In this document: piece after piece, positions 8,854-17,546 of the stretch | Numbering within the stretch: position 1 is the first letter of the stretch | How the letters are laid out: every line of letters starts with the position of its first letter | Origin: Palsa-506 sp963836355 | GTDB lineage: Bacteria > Actinomycetota > Actinomycetes > Streptosporangiales > Streptosporangiaceae | Direction: 5' to 3' | DNA: 64,000 nt | Assembly (NCBI GenBank): GCA_963836355.1 | Contig: CAWIJO010000010.1 | Span: forward strand, 248,001 to 312,000 | Made by a program: the position numbers and the translations under genes | The notes under the pieces: generated by a model | What the model saw: only the letters and a program-made list of their open reading frames with translations | Databases searched by the model: none | Told to the model about the DNA's origin: nothing

Positions 8854-9168
8854 CTCCGGGCGCCGGCGGAGCCGCCGGGGCCACGAAGGAGTTACCGCGT
8901 TTCCGCGGAAACGTTCCGGATCTTGCGGCGCACGGACGCCGCGCCTTTCCCGGCTGGGCGGCTCCCGGCTGGGCGGCCCGCCTGCTGCCGGCTTGACCAG
9001 TCACCCGGTCCAGCTCTTGCCAGACGAGCTATAGCGATATATCGTTGGCATAGTTAGAACTAACTAGAACATCTTAGATGTGCCGAAACACTCGGTTTCG
9101 GCCGCACAGGTGTCAGTAGACGCGGACGTCGCCGCGCAACGCGAGGTCCGCAGGCAAGGAGCAAGGCA
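8854..9168. other. intergenic region between moaA and padR with palindromes
   Basis: No coding region is supported. It holds a perfect 16-bp palindrome (8898-8913, CGTTTCCGCGGAAACG) 45 bp after moaA, and an AT-rich promoter/operator region at 9017-9070 before padR (separate entries). The remaining leader, about 115 nt, has no recognised structure. Confidence 0.6.
9017..9064 (+). promoter_or_regulatory. padR operon promoter with overlapping palindromic operator
   Basis: TTGCCA at 9017-9022 and TATCGT at 9040-9045 are separated by 17 bp, the ideal sigma-70 spacing. The perfect palindrome CGATATATCG at 9035-9044 overlaps the -10. A second inverted repeat, GTTAG-AA-CTAAC at 9053-9064, lies at the expected start of transcription. 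A-T rich dyads of this kind are typical PadR operators, so autorepression of the downstream regulator-exporter genes is likely (inference). Confidence 0.6.
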
Positions 9169-9849
9169 ATGCGAGACGACGACAGCTGGCGGCACCGGGG
9201 CGACGAAGAGGCCTGGCCGCGCAGAGGGGGCGGCAGGCGAGGCCATGCCCGCGGCCAGGGCTTCCCCGGCCGGCCCGGGTTCGGCGGACCGCCAGGATTC
9301 CCCGGGCTGGGTTCCTGGCTCGGGGATCCGAGGATGATGCGCGGCCCGCGGGCCAAGCGCGGCGATGTGCGGGCCGCGGCGCTCGCGCTGCTGTCCGAGG
9401 GCCCGATGAACGGCTACCAGATCATCCAGGAGATCAGTGAGCGAAGCGGCGGCGTCTGGCGGCCGAGCCCGGGCTCGGTCTACCCTGCGTTGCAGCAGCT
9501 TGAGGACGAGGGCCTGATCCGGGCGGAGGCGGCGGAAAGCGGCCGCCGCGGCTATGTCCTTACCGAGGACGGCAGGCGCTATGCCGAGTCCCACCCGGAC
9601 GAGCTGGACGCGCCATGGGACGCGGTGACCGGGAATGCCGGCGGCGCGGCGATCGATATGCGGAAGCTCATCGGGCAGGTGGCCATGGCGGCCTCCCAGG
9701 TCCTCAGCGCCGGCAGCGAGGCCCAGATCGGCCAGGCGCGCCGGGTGCTCACCGACGCGCGGCGGGCCATCTACCGGCTGCTCGCCGCAGATGACGAGGA
9801 CGCCGCGGCGGACGAGCAGCCGCGCGAGCCGGACGCTGGCTCCCGTTAG
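9169..9849 (+). CDS. PadR-family transcriptional regulator
   Basis: 226 aa. A Gly/Arg/Pro-rich tail of about 60 residues precedes the winged-helix domain (RGDVRAAALALLSEGPMNGY, then PSPGSVYPALQQLEDEGLI and GRRGYVLTEDGRR, the PadR signature). The C-terminal helix probably forms the dimer interface. An ATG with GGAG nine bases upstream sets the start. It is followed after 35 bp by a drug-type ABC exporter, the usual partner that PadR proteins repress until a toxic ligand arrives. Confidence 0.9.
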   Translation: MRDDDSWRHRGDEEAWPRRGGGRRGHARGQGFPGRPGFGGPPGFPGLGSWLGDPRMMRGPRAKRGDVRAAALALLSEGPMNGYQIIQEISERSGGVWRPSPGSVYPALQQLEDEGLIRAEAAESGRRGYVLTEDGRRYAESHPDELDAPWDAVTGNAGGAAIDMRKLIGQVAMAASQVLSAGSEAQIGQARRVLTDARRAIYRLLAADDEDAAADEQPREPDAGSR

Positions 9850-9884
9850 GCTCGTAGCCGTTAGCAGCTGAGGAGGCAACGACA

Positions 9885-10875
9885 GTGGCATCGAAGGCCG
9901 CGGTGATCTCGGTAGCGGGCCTGACCAAGCGCTATGGCGAGATCGAGGCGGTCCGCGGCATCGACTTCGAGGTGGCCGAGAGGTGAGACCTTCGGATTCC
10001 TCGGGCCGAACGGCGCGGGCAAGACGACAACCATCAAGATCCTCTGCACCCTGGCCAATGCGACGGCCGGCACGGCTAGCGTGGCCGGCCACGACGCGGC
10101 GCGGGAGCGGGACGCGGTCCGCCGCAACATCGGGCTTGTCTTCCAGGACACCACCCTGGATACCTACCTGACTGCCGAGCAGAACCTGCGCTTCCACGCG
10201 GAGCTTTACGGCGTGCCCAGGGCGGCGGTGGCCCCGAGGATGCACCAGGTTATGGACATGGTCGGGCTCTGGGACCGTAAGGACAGCCTGGTCAGCACCT
10301 TTTCCGGGGGAATGCAGCGGCGGCTGGAAATTGCCCGCGGCCTGCTGCATGCCCCTCGTGTCCTCTTCCTGGACGAGCCGACGGTGGGCCTCGACCCGCA
10401 GACCAGGTCATCGATCTGGCAGTACATCAACGAGCTCAAGGCCCGCGAAGACATCACTATCTTCCTGACCACGCACTATATGGACGAGGCCGAGAACTGC
10501 GACCGCATCGCGATCATCGATCACGGCAAGATCGTCGCGATCGACACCCCGGAAGCCCTGAAGGCGAGCATCGGGAACGACCGGGTGCAGATCCACACGG
10601 CAGACGACCCGGCCGCCATTGCCGAGCTAGCGGAAACGTTCGGCATCGACGCCGTCACCAGCGAGGGCGCGGTGACCTTCTCGGTGCCCGCCGGCGAGCA
10701 ATTCGTGCCGAGGCTGTTCGCCGAGCTCCGCACGGCGATCCGGTCGGTCAGCGTGTCCCGTCCCTCACTGGACGACGTCTTCATGTCCTACACGGGAACG
10801 ACGATCCGGGATGCCGAGGCATCCGGCAGCGACGCGATGCGCCAGATGGCCGCCCGGTTCAGCGGGAGGAGATGA
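9885..10875 (+). pseudogene. ABC exporter ATP-binding protein (DrrA type) with a one-base frameshift
   Basis: ATPase of an ABC-2 exporter. Translation should begin at GTG 9885, with AGGAGG at 9871-9876. The first frame reads 33 codons, ending VRGIDFEVAER, then TGA at 9984. The natural continuation GETFGFLGPNGAGKTTT is one base out of frame: dropping the A at 9981 restores VAE-GETFG. After that the gene is complete: Walker A GPNGAGKTTT, signature FSGGMQRRLEIARGLL, Walker B VLFLDEPTVGLDP, and a DUF4162-like tail. As written, no functional ATPase is made unless the ribosome shifts. A single-base sequencing error is the simplest explanation, since regulator and permease are intact. Confidence 0.85.
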
Positions 10876-10878
10876 GGC

Positions 10879-11772
10879 ATGACAACCCAGATCGCGGCCG
10901 ATCCGCAGCCCGATGCCCTGGTCGCCCAGATCAGGGTCGCGGTGCCCGAGCGCGGGCTCCGGCACGACTTGCGGGCGACCAGCATCGTCTGGCGGCGTGA
11001 GCTGATCAGGTTCCGCACCGACCGGCTGCGGGCAATCACCGCGCTGATCCAGCCGGTGCTGTTCCTTTTCGTCCTCGGCACCGGGCTGTCCTCGCTGGCC
11101 GGCCGCGGCATGCCGCCCGGCATCAGCTTCAAGACCTTTATATATCCGGGCGTGCTGGCGATGTCGGTGCTGTTCACCGCGATATTCTCGGCCGCTTCAA
11201 TCGTGTGGGACCGGGAGTTCGGATTCCTCCGCGAGATCCTCGTCGCGCCGGTCAGCCGGGCGTCGATCGTGATTGGCAAGTGCCTCGGCGGCGCGACGAT
11301 TGCGACATTTCAGGGCATTGTCTTCCTGGCCCTGGCCGGTTTCGCCGATGTGCCCTACAACCCGGTGCTGATTGCCACCCTGATCGGCGAACTGCTGCTG
11401 CTGTCTTTCACGCTCACCGCGTTCGGCGTGATGATGGCGGCGCGGATCAAGCAGTTCCAGGCATTCATGGCACTCACTCAGATGCTGGTATTTCCGTTGT
11501 TCTTCCTGTCGGGCGCGCTGTATCCGCTGGCCGGGCTGCCTGCCTGGCTGAGTATCCTGACCCGGATCGACCCGCTGACCTACATAGTCGGCCCCATGCG
11601 TACTGCGGTGTTCAGCCATCTCGCCATGCCTGCCGCGTTCGAGCAGCAGCTTGCGCCAGGCATTACCTGGGCAGGCTGGCTGGTGCCGCTGTGGCTGTCC
11701 ATCGGGATCGTCGCGATCATGGGCTTGGGAATGATGGCCGTGGCGATCGCTGAGTTCCGCAAGACCGAGTAG
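10879..11772 (+). CDS. ABC-2 type exporter permease (DrrB type)
   Basis: 297 aa membrane subunit of the exporter. A cytoplasmic N-terminal tail of about 50 residues is followed by six hydrophobic spans, with the conserved ABC-2 features IVWDREFGFLREILVAPVSR and LFFLSGALYPLAGLP. It starts three bases after the ATPase stop, with GAGG just before the ATG. Together with PadR it forms a drug or lipid efflux module. A perfect terminator-like hairpin follows 27 bp after the stop. Confidence 0.9.
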   Translation: MTTQIAADPQPDALVAQIRVAVPERGLRHDLRATSIVWRRELIRFRTDRLRAITALIQPVLFLFVLGTGLSSLAGRGMPPGISFKTFIYPGVLAMSVLFTAIFSAASIVWDREFGFLREILVAPVSRASIVIGKCLGGATIATFQGIVFLALAGFADVPYNPVLIATLIGELLLLSFTLTAFGVMMAARIKQFQAFMALTQMLVFPLFFLSGALYPLAGLPAWLSILTRIDPLTYIVGPMRTAVFSHLAMPAAFEQQLAPGITWAGWLVPLWLSIGIVAIMGLGMMAVAIAEFRKTE

Positions 11773-11799
11773 CGGTGCGCTAGGCGGGGAAAAGATAGA

Positions 11800-11840
11800 G
11801 CGACGCCGGGTGGCTACGGGGGCAAACCACCCGGCGTCGC
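11800..11840 (+). terminator. strong hairpin after the PadR/ABC exporter operon
   Basis: Perfect 14-bp stem GCGACGCCGGGTGG (11800-11813) with its complement at 11827-11840, loop of 13 nt. No U tract follows, as is common in high-GC actinobacteria. Confidence 0.75.
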
Positions 11841-12065
11841 ATTCATCGGCGCTCCGACGGGGGCCCGGAACGCCGGCAACGGTGCCCCGGCGGGGGACCA
11901 GAGCACCGGTAAGCATGTTACACCGAAACCCCCCCTAGCGCGTCAAGACCGGATTACGAGCGGATCTCATCATGGACACCCGCCGATCCTTGCTGATCAG
12001 CCGTTTCCCGGCCGCACACGCTGCGGCGTTTTGCGCAATCGGCGAAGGCGCGCCGTTGCTGCCCG
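11841..12065. other. non-coding stretch between the exporter operon and the DUF3099 gene
   Basis: No supported gene. A small hairpin GCCGCA-cacgc-TGCGGC followed by GTTTT lies at 12011-12032 and could act as a weak terminator on the plus strand or mark the 3' end of the minus-strand DUF3099 transcript. An open frame from ATG 11972 runs antisense into the DUF3099 gene and lacks any family signature. Confidence 0.4.
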
Positions 12066-12386
12066 TCATGTCTGATTCCGGCCTGGCGGATGAGAGCTTG
12101 CGGTTGGCTCCTCGGCAGTGCCCGGGTAAGAGTTCCGCGGCGGACCGGAGTGCCGCTCTGGCAGTTGCGGCACGTATGTCTGGAATCCGCGCTGGTTCGT
12201 CGGCTCACGGCCGCCGTTGGCGAACACGACGGCAAAGTAAGGAATGATGATCGCCCCGACGGCCGGGATCGCGGTGAGCCACCCGGCGCCGTTGGTAAAC
12301 AGCACCACCGCGATCACGAAGCAGACCAGCCGGATGCCCATCATGATCAGATAACGGCGCTGGCGGTAGGCGATGTCCTCCGACAT
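12066..12386 (-). CDS. DUF3099 family small membrane protein
   Basis: 106 aa. The N-terminal MSEDIAYRQRRYLIMMGIR leads into two membrane spans (VCFVIAVVLF and a second ending IPYFAVVFANGGREP), the layout of the actinobacterial DUF3099 family. The last 45 residues are polar and Pro-rich. Function unknown. ATG 12386 is chosen since the family motif starts directly there, although the ribosome site is weak (GCGG). It lies downstream of the 2-hydroxyacid oxidase on the other side of 95 bp but is probably transcribed separately or by read-through. Confidence 0.75.
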   Translation of the reverse strand: MSEDIAYRQRRYLIMMGIRLVCFVIAVVLFTNGAGWLTAIPAVGAIIIPYFAVVFANGGREPTNQRGFQTYVPQLPERHSGPPRNSYPGTAEEPTASSHPPGRNQT

Positions 12387-12481
12387 CGGCCGCCGCGCAT
12401 CGGTGACCAGCTGGGGCCGGTCCCGGCGGGACCCGCGAGAGACTCTCACAGTTCCAACGTATGCCTGCCTGGTGCATCCTG

Positions 12482-13531
12482 CTACCAGGCAGGGAGCGCG
12501 GCGGGAATCTCGGCCGCAGATGCCGCGCCCGCAAGCGCCATCGCATGCGCCAGGTCGGCGGTCAGACCCGCCAGCAGGTCGCGGACGCCGTCGGCGCCGG
12601 CGCAGGCAAGGGCCCAGAGCACCGGGCGGCCGACGAACACAGCGCGGGCGCCGAGCGCGAGGGCGGAAAGCACATCCTGGCCGGCCCGGATCCCGCCATC
12701 GACGCAGACGCCGAGGTCCGGCTGGCCGGCCGAGATGGCGGCGGCTATGTCCGGCAGCGCCCTGGCCGCCGGTACCGCGCCGTCGAGCTGCCGCCCGCCA
12801 TGGTTGGACACGATGATCGCGGCGGCGCCATGGGCAGCGCAGGTCAGCGCATCGTCGGGCCGCAGGACGCCCTTCACCACCACCGGCAGGCCGCCGCCAG
12901 TCGCCGCGAGCCAGCCGATGTCGGCAAAGGTCACATCGGCCGCCTGCGCCGCCGCGGCAAGGTCGCTCAGCGGCCCCAGGTTCGCCAGGAAGTCCGCGTC
13001 GCTGACCGGGGGCCCGCCCGGCTTGTCCCGCCATTTGCGGCCGACTACCGGAGTGTCGGCGGTGAGCACGAGCGCCGAGGCGCCGGCCCTGGCGGCGCGC
13101 CGCACCAGGCCCGCGGTCAGGCTCCGGTCCCGCATCACATAGACCTGGAACCACCAGGTGCCGCCGCCAGCGGCGACGATCGCGCCAACATCCTCGATCC
13201 GGCAGCTGCTCCGGCTGCTCAGCACGAAGAGCGCGCCGGCCGCTGCCGCGCCGGCCGCGGTGGCCAGCTCGCCGTCCGGGTGGGCCAGCCGGTGGAAGGC
13301 GGTCGGCGCCACGCCAACGGGCGTTGCCAGCCCGGACCCCAGCAGCTCGGTGCCGGTATCCACGGCGGACACGTCACGCAGCACCCGTGGCGCGAGCCAG
13401 ACCCGCCGCCACGATTTAAGGTTGGCGCGAAGTGTCCGTTCGCGTCCGGACCCTCCGGCGTAGTAGTTGTAGACCGCGGCGGGTAGCACCTTTGCGGCCT
13501 GGCGTTGCAACTGAGTGGCGTCGGGAGTCAT
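12482..13531 (-). CDS. FMN-dependent alpha-hydroxy-acid oxidase/dehydrogenase (lactate oxidase family)
   Basis: 349 aa TIM-barrel flavoenzyme that oxidises an L-2-hydroxy acid. The catalytic His and Arg are in SNHGGRQLDG; the FMN phosphate site is DGGIRAGQDVLSALALGA followed by VFVGRPVLWALA; the N-terminal YYAGGSGRERTLRANL segment is also typical. Start ATG 13531, where GGGATGGAG lies just upstream. It is divergent from the dodecin gene, 21 bp between the two starts, so both share one promoter region. The substrate (lactate, glycolate, mandelate or a longer acid) is not readable. Confidence 0.9.
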   Translation of the reverse strand: MTPDATQLQRQAAKVLPAAVYNYYAGGSGRERTLRANLKSWRRVWLAPRVLRDVSAVDTGTELLGSGLATPVGVAPTAFHRLAHPDGELATAAGAAAAGALFVLSSRSSCRIEDVGAIVAAGGGTWWFQVYVMRDRSLTAGLVRRAARAGASALVLTADTPVVGRKWRDKPGGPPVSDADFLANLGPLSDLAAAAQAADVTFADIGWLAATGGGLPVVVKGVLRPDDALTCAAHGAAAIIVSNHGGRQLDGAVPAARALPDIAAAISAGQPDLGVCVDGGIRAGQDVLSALALGARAVFVGRPVLWALACAGADGVRDLLAGLTADLAHAMALAGAASAAEIPAALPAW

Positions 13532-13552
13532 ATCTCCATCCCAGGAGGCAAC

Positions 13553-13765
13553 ATGAGCGAGCGCACTTATCGTGTCACCGAGATCGTCGGCACCTCGCCG
13601 GAGGGAATCGAGCCGGCCATCCGGAGCGCGCTGCAACGCGCCGGGCAGACCCTGCGGCACCTTGACTGGTTCGAGGTCACCCAGATCCGCGGCCAGATCG
13701 TGGACGGCGACGTCGCGCACTTCCAGGTCGGGCTCAAGGTCGGCTTCCGGCTGGAGGACGCCTAG
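13553..13765 (+). CDS. dodecin family flavin-binding protein
   Basis: 70 aa. MSERTYRVTEIVGTSPEGIE, the RHLDWFEVTQIRG segment with the flavin-stacking Trp, and the final VGLKVGFRLED match dodecins, dodecameric cytosolic proteins that store FMN, riboflavin or CoA/FAD. Start ATG 13553 has AGGAGG seven bases before it. It is transcribed away from an FMN oxidase, so a role in flavin buffering for that enzyme is plausible. It converges with tldE, 17 bp apart. Confidence 0.9.
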   Translation: MSERTYRVTEIVGTSPEGIEPAIRSALQRAGQTLRHLDWFEVTQIRGQIVDGDVAHFQVGLKVGFRLEDA

Positions 13766-13782
13766 CCTGGCACGGTCAGGCG

Positions 13783-15182
13783 CTAGCTGGCCCGGCTGAC
13801 GGAGGACATATGGAAGCCCTCCACGCGCACCGGCGGCATCGCGGCCCGGGTAAAGTACTCACTCCACTCGCGCGGCAGTGCCGCCGTGGTCAGGCCTGCC
13901 TCGGTGATGCGGCGCAACATGGCCACCGGGCTCTCGTTGAACCGGAAATTGTTCACCGCCCCGGTCACCTCGCCGTTCTCCACCAGATAAACCCCGTCCC
14001 TGGTCAGGCCGGTGAGCAGCAGGGACTGCGGATCCACCGCACGGATGTACCACAGGCAGGTGAGCAGCAGCCCCCGGCTGGTGCGGGCGATCATGTCGTC
14101 CAGCGTCGCCGTGGCGCCGGGCAGATCCAGGATCAGGTTGCCGATCGCCGGGGTCACCGGCACCCCGGAGCGCTGCGCCGAGTGCCGGGTCTGGGCCAGC
14201 GCAGCAAGCGGCCGGCCGATATCCAGTCGGTCGGCGCCAGCGTGAGCCCGTTGTCGAAAACGGAGGAATCACGGCCGGAGGCATGCGCGATCACGAACGG
14301 CGCGCACTGCAGGCCGGGCGCGGCTGGGTCGCTGCGCAGCGTCAGCGCCGAGCTGGCCAGCCGCTCGCCGAGCCGGGTGCCGCCGCCTGGCTTGCTGAAC
14401 ACGGACCGGCCGTCCACGGCGTCCCCGGCGCCCGCCGACCAGTACAGGTAGATCATCAGGTCGGCCACCGCGGCGGGCGGCAGCAAGGTCTCGTAGCGAC
14501 CGGCCGGGAGGTCAGCCCGCCGTGCCGCCCAGCCAAGCTGCCGGTCAAGCCGCCCGGTCAGCCTCGCGACGTCGATCTCGGAGAAGTCCCGCGTTGCGGC
14601 GCCCGCCCAGGCGGAGCTGGCCAGATCCGCTGACTTCGCGTTGATCTCCACCTTCCCGCCAGGCTGATCGTGCCGCAGCCGCAGGCCGCTGGATGTGCCG
14701 AGGAATGTGCAGGTCAGCGAATGCTCGGCGAAGCCGTACAGTTTCCGGTCGGCCGATGCGGCGGCGCCGAACGCCTCCCCGAGCGCGGGCGCAAAATTAT
14801 CGAAAACGCGGATCCCGGTGCCGGTAACCGGCGCATCCCAGCCAGCCGCCCCGGCGGTGGCAGCATCCGGCAGCACCAGCGGCAGCGCGTCCTGCGCCGG
14901 GGCGCTGTCCGCGGCGGCCCGCTCGGCCGCCCGCACGACATCGGCGATCTGGTCGTCCCGGACGCCGGCCCTGGATACCACCCCGGTTGCGGTGGCGTCG
15001 CCGCGGCGGGTGATCGCGATGACCGTGAGCTGGCGGGTCCTGGAAACGCCGTTGGTGGTCAGCGTGTTGCCCGCCCAGCGCAGGTTGGCCGACGAGGTCT
15101 CCTCCGCGATCACCACGCAGTCGTCGCACCGCGCCGCCCGCAGCGCGCGCTCGACCGCTGCCTGCGGGACCGGCCCGGTCAT
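13783..15182 (-). pseudogene. TldE/PmbA-like metalloprotease subunit, split by a frameshift
   Basis: Partner of TldD in a heterodimeric peptidase that matures modified peptides and degrades unfolded ones. The first frame starts at ATG 15182 and runs to LAPTDWISAGRL, then turns into a foreign tail that stops at 14154. The expected continuation AALAQTRHSAQRSGVPVTPAIGNL is found one base out of frame and runs cleanly to 13783, ending with the family C-terminus. The break lies at the GCTTGC of 14204-14209 (minus strand), where one base is missing. Start and TldD stop overlap (TCATGA), so the genes are coupled. Either a sequencing error or a real mutation; the rest looks functional. Confidence 0.85.
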
Positions 15183-16702
15183 GACGCCTCTTCGACGGTG
15201 TTGAGTATCCGCACTCCGCGCATCAGCACGGCGGGGCAGCCATGGCTGACCGGGGCGACCTGGCCCGGCTGGCCCTTGCCGCAGTTGAACGCGCCGCCCA
15301 GAACGTAGGTCTGCGGGCCGCCGACGGCCTCCATCGAGTTCCAGAAATCCGTGGTCGTCGCCTGGTATGCGACGTCGCGCAGCTGGCCGGCCAGCCGGCC
15401 ATTGGAGATCCGGAAGAACCGCTGGCCGGTGAACTGGAAGTTGTAGCGCTGCATGTCGATGGACCAGCTCTTGTCGCCGACGACGTAGATGCCGTGCTCC
15501 ACGCCGGCGATCAGCTCGCCGGTCGACGGGCCGCCGTCGGCGGGCTGCAGCGAGACGTTGGCCATCCGCTGGATCGGCATGTGACCGGGCGAGTCGCCGA
15601 ACGCGCAGCCGTTCGACCGGCCGCGGCCAGTCAGCCGGGCCATCCGCCGGTCCAGCTGGTACCCGGTCAGCATCCCGCCGGTGATCAGGTCCCAGGACTG
15701 CGCCGCGACGCCCTCGTCGTCATAGCCGATGGTGGCGAGCCCGTGCCTGGCCGTCCGGTCGCCGGTGACGTGCATGACCGGCGAGCCGTACTGCAGGCTG
15801 CCCAGCTTGTCCGGGGTGGCGAACGACGTGCCGGCGTAGGCCGCCTCGTAACCGAGCGCCCGGTCAAGCTCGGTCGCGTGGCCGATCGACTCGTGAATCG
15901 TCAGGAAGAGGTTCGACGGGTCGATCACCAGGTCATGCCGTCCGGCCCGGACGGTGGGCGCGGCCAGCTTGGCCGCCAGCAGGGCCGGCAGGCAGGCCAG
16001 CTCGGCCGGGAAATCCCACCCGGTGCCGGTGAGGTACTCGTAGCCGCGCCCGGCCGGCGGCGCCAGCGTGCGCATCGTCTCGAACCGGCCGCCGGGCTCC
16101 ACCGCCACGGCGGTCAGCTCCGGATGCACCCGGATCCGCTGCTGGGTAGCGGTGGTGCCGCCGTCGCTGTAGAACTTGCATTCCTTTACCTGCAGCAGGG
16201 AGGCGTCCACGTGGTCGACCCGGTCGTCCGCGAGCAGCCCGGCACTCCAGCCGGCCAGCAGCGCGACCTGATCGGCAACGCTGACGCCGAATGGGTCGAT
16301 GTCGTAGTCGGAAACCCAGGTCACCTCCCCGTGCGCAGGCTCACTGGCGAGCTCGATCCGCTCCGCGGCGAGCGCCGCCGCCACCCTGGCGACGCCGACG
16401 GCCTCGGCCGCGGCCCCGGCGGCGGCATCCGGGGTCAGGTCGACGGCCGAGGCGAAGCCCCAGGTGCCATCGGCGATCACCCGGACGGCGAGGCCGGCCT
16501 CGCCGGTTTCGTAGCGAGTCTCCAGCTGCCCGTCGGACAACCGGACTCGCCGCCGGGTGATCCGCTCGGTGCGAAAGTCGGCATGCCCGGCGCCGAGATC
16601 AGCTGCCCGCTGCAGCGCTGCGGCGGCAAGCTCGCGGAGCGGGAGCGCGGTAAATTCCTCGTCGACGCGGCCGGCCCCGGCAGCGGCTGCGGTCTGGTCC
16701 AC
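15179..16702 (-). CDS. tldD: TldD-family metalloprotease
   Basis: 507 aa catalytic subunit. The HExxxH zinc motif is H270-E271-S-I-G-H275, in HESIGHATELDRALGYE; downstream are the SNGCAFGDSPGHMPIQR segment and the C-terminal GGAFNCGKGQPGQ motif with the third metal ligand region. With TldE it forms a cage that degrades small or unfolded peptides. GTG 16702 is chosen because TAGATT (16710-16715, minus strand) ends seven bases before it, giving a leaderless mRNA; a TTG at 16711 would also be in frame. tldE follows with a 4-bp overlap. Confidence 0.92.
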   Translation of the reverse strand: MDQTAAAAGAGRVDEEFTALPLRELAAAALQRAADLGAGHADFRTERITRRRVRLSDGQLETRYETGEAGLAVRVIADGTWGFASAVDLTPDAAAGAAAEAVGVARVAAALAAERIELASEPAHGEVTWVSDYDIDPFGVSVADQVALLAGWSAGLLADDRVDHVDASLLQVKECKFYSDGGTTATQQRIRVHPELTAVAVEPGGRFETMRTLAPPAGRGYEYLTGTGWDFPAELACLPALLAAKLAAPTVRAGRHDLVIDPSNLFLTIHESIGHATELDRALGYEAAYAGTSFATPDKLGSLQYGSPVMHVTGDRTARHGLATIGYDDEGVAAQSWDLITGGMLTGYQLDRRMARLTGRGRSNGCAFGDSPGHMPIQRMANVSLQPADGGPSTGELIAGVEHGIYVVGDKSWSIDMQRYNFQFTGQRFFRISNGRLAGQLRDVAYQATTTDFWNSMEAVGGPQTYVLGGAFNCGKGQPGQVAPVSHGCPAVLMRGVRILNTVEEAS

Positions 16703-16709
16703 GCAGCGC

Positions 16710-16715
16710 AATCTA
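16710..16715 (-). promoter_or_regulatory. -10 box (TAGATT) of tldD
   Basis: On the minus strand TAGATT lies seven bases before GTG 16702. This predicts a leaderless transcript and decides the start. No clear -35. Confidence 0.45.
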
Positions 16716-16811
16716 TCCGATGCCGGCTACTCCATGCCGGTGGCCGCGGCGGCCCGGGTACGCTCGCCAGGATCGGGCCGCTGATTCGCAGAATGCGAGG
16801 TGTCACTGCAG

Positions 16812-17516
16812 ATGAGCCGATCTGCCCTGGTCACCGGTGGCAACCGGGGAATCGGGCTGGCGATTGCCCGCAGGCTCGCCGCGGCCGGCGACGCGGTGAC
16901 CGTGACCTCCCGATCCGGCGCCGACGTGCCCGGGCTGACGGTCGTCAAATGCGACGTGCGCGACCCGGCGGCCGTGGACGCGGCGTTCGCCGCGGCCGAG
17001 GCCGGGCAGGGGCCGGTGCAGGTCCTGGTGGCTAACGCCGGGATCACCCGGGACCAGCTGCTCGCGCTGATGAGCGAGGACGACTTCGGCGCCGTGCTCG
17101 ATACCAACCTGACCGGCGCCTACCGGGTCGCCAAGCGAGCCGTCCGCGGCATGATCAGGATGCGCCGCGGGCGGATTGTCTTCATCTCGTCGGTCGTCGG
17201 CCTGCTCGGCTCGGGCGGCCAGGCGAACTACGCGGCGTCCAAGGCGGGCCTGGTCGGGCTGGCCCGGTCGCTGGCCCGCGAGCTTGGCACCCGGCAGATC
17301 ACCGCGAACGTGGTCGCGCCCGGCTTCGTCGACACGGACATGACAGCCGTGCTGGCCGACGACAAGAAGGCCGCGATCCTGGCCGGGGTGCCGCTCGGGC
17401 GGCTCGCCTCGGCCGATGAGGTCGCCGCCGTGGTGGCGTTCCTCGCCTCCGACGACGCGGCCTACATCACCGGCGCGGTGATCCCGGTCGATGGCGGGCT
17501 CGGCATGGGCCACTAG
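16812..17516 (+). CDS. fabG: 3-oxoacyl-[ACP] reductase FabG/MabA
   Basis: Short-chain dehydrogenase that reduces beta-ketoacyl-ACP with NADPH in type II fatty-acid synthesis. The cofactor motif TGGNRGIG is at the N-terminus, NAG in VANAGITRD, and the catalytic Ser, Tyr and Lys in ISSVVGLLGSGGQANYAASKAG. The C-terminus VAFLASDDAAYITGAVIPVDGG is typical. It is directly upstream of an InhA-type enoyl reductase, the pairing found in mycobacteria and other actinobacteria. Start: ATG 16812 with GAGG at 16797-16800; an in-frame GTG at 16800 overlaps that site. A possible -10 (TACGCT) lies at 16759-16764. Confidence 0.92.
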   Translation: MSRSALVTGGNRGIGLAIARRLAAAGDAVTVTSRSGADVPGLTVVKCDVRDPAAVDAAFAAAEAGQGPVQVLVANAGITRDQLLALMSEDDFGAVLDTNLTGAYRVAKRAVRGMIRMRRGRIVFISSVVGLLGSGGQANYAASKAGLVGLARSLARELGTRQITANVVAPGFVDTDMTAVLADDKKAAILAGVPLGRLASADEVAAVVAFLASDDAAYITGAVIPVDGGLGMGH

Positions 17517-17546
17517 CCGGCCCTGGTCAACCCGAAGGGAATGCTG

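Noticed and set aside
11972..12247. 91-codon plus-strand frame overlapping the DUF3099 gene in antisense
   Set aside because: No ribosome site and no family signature.
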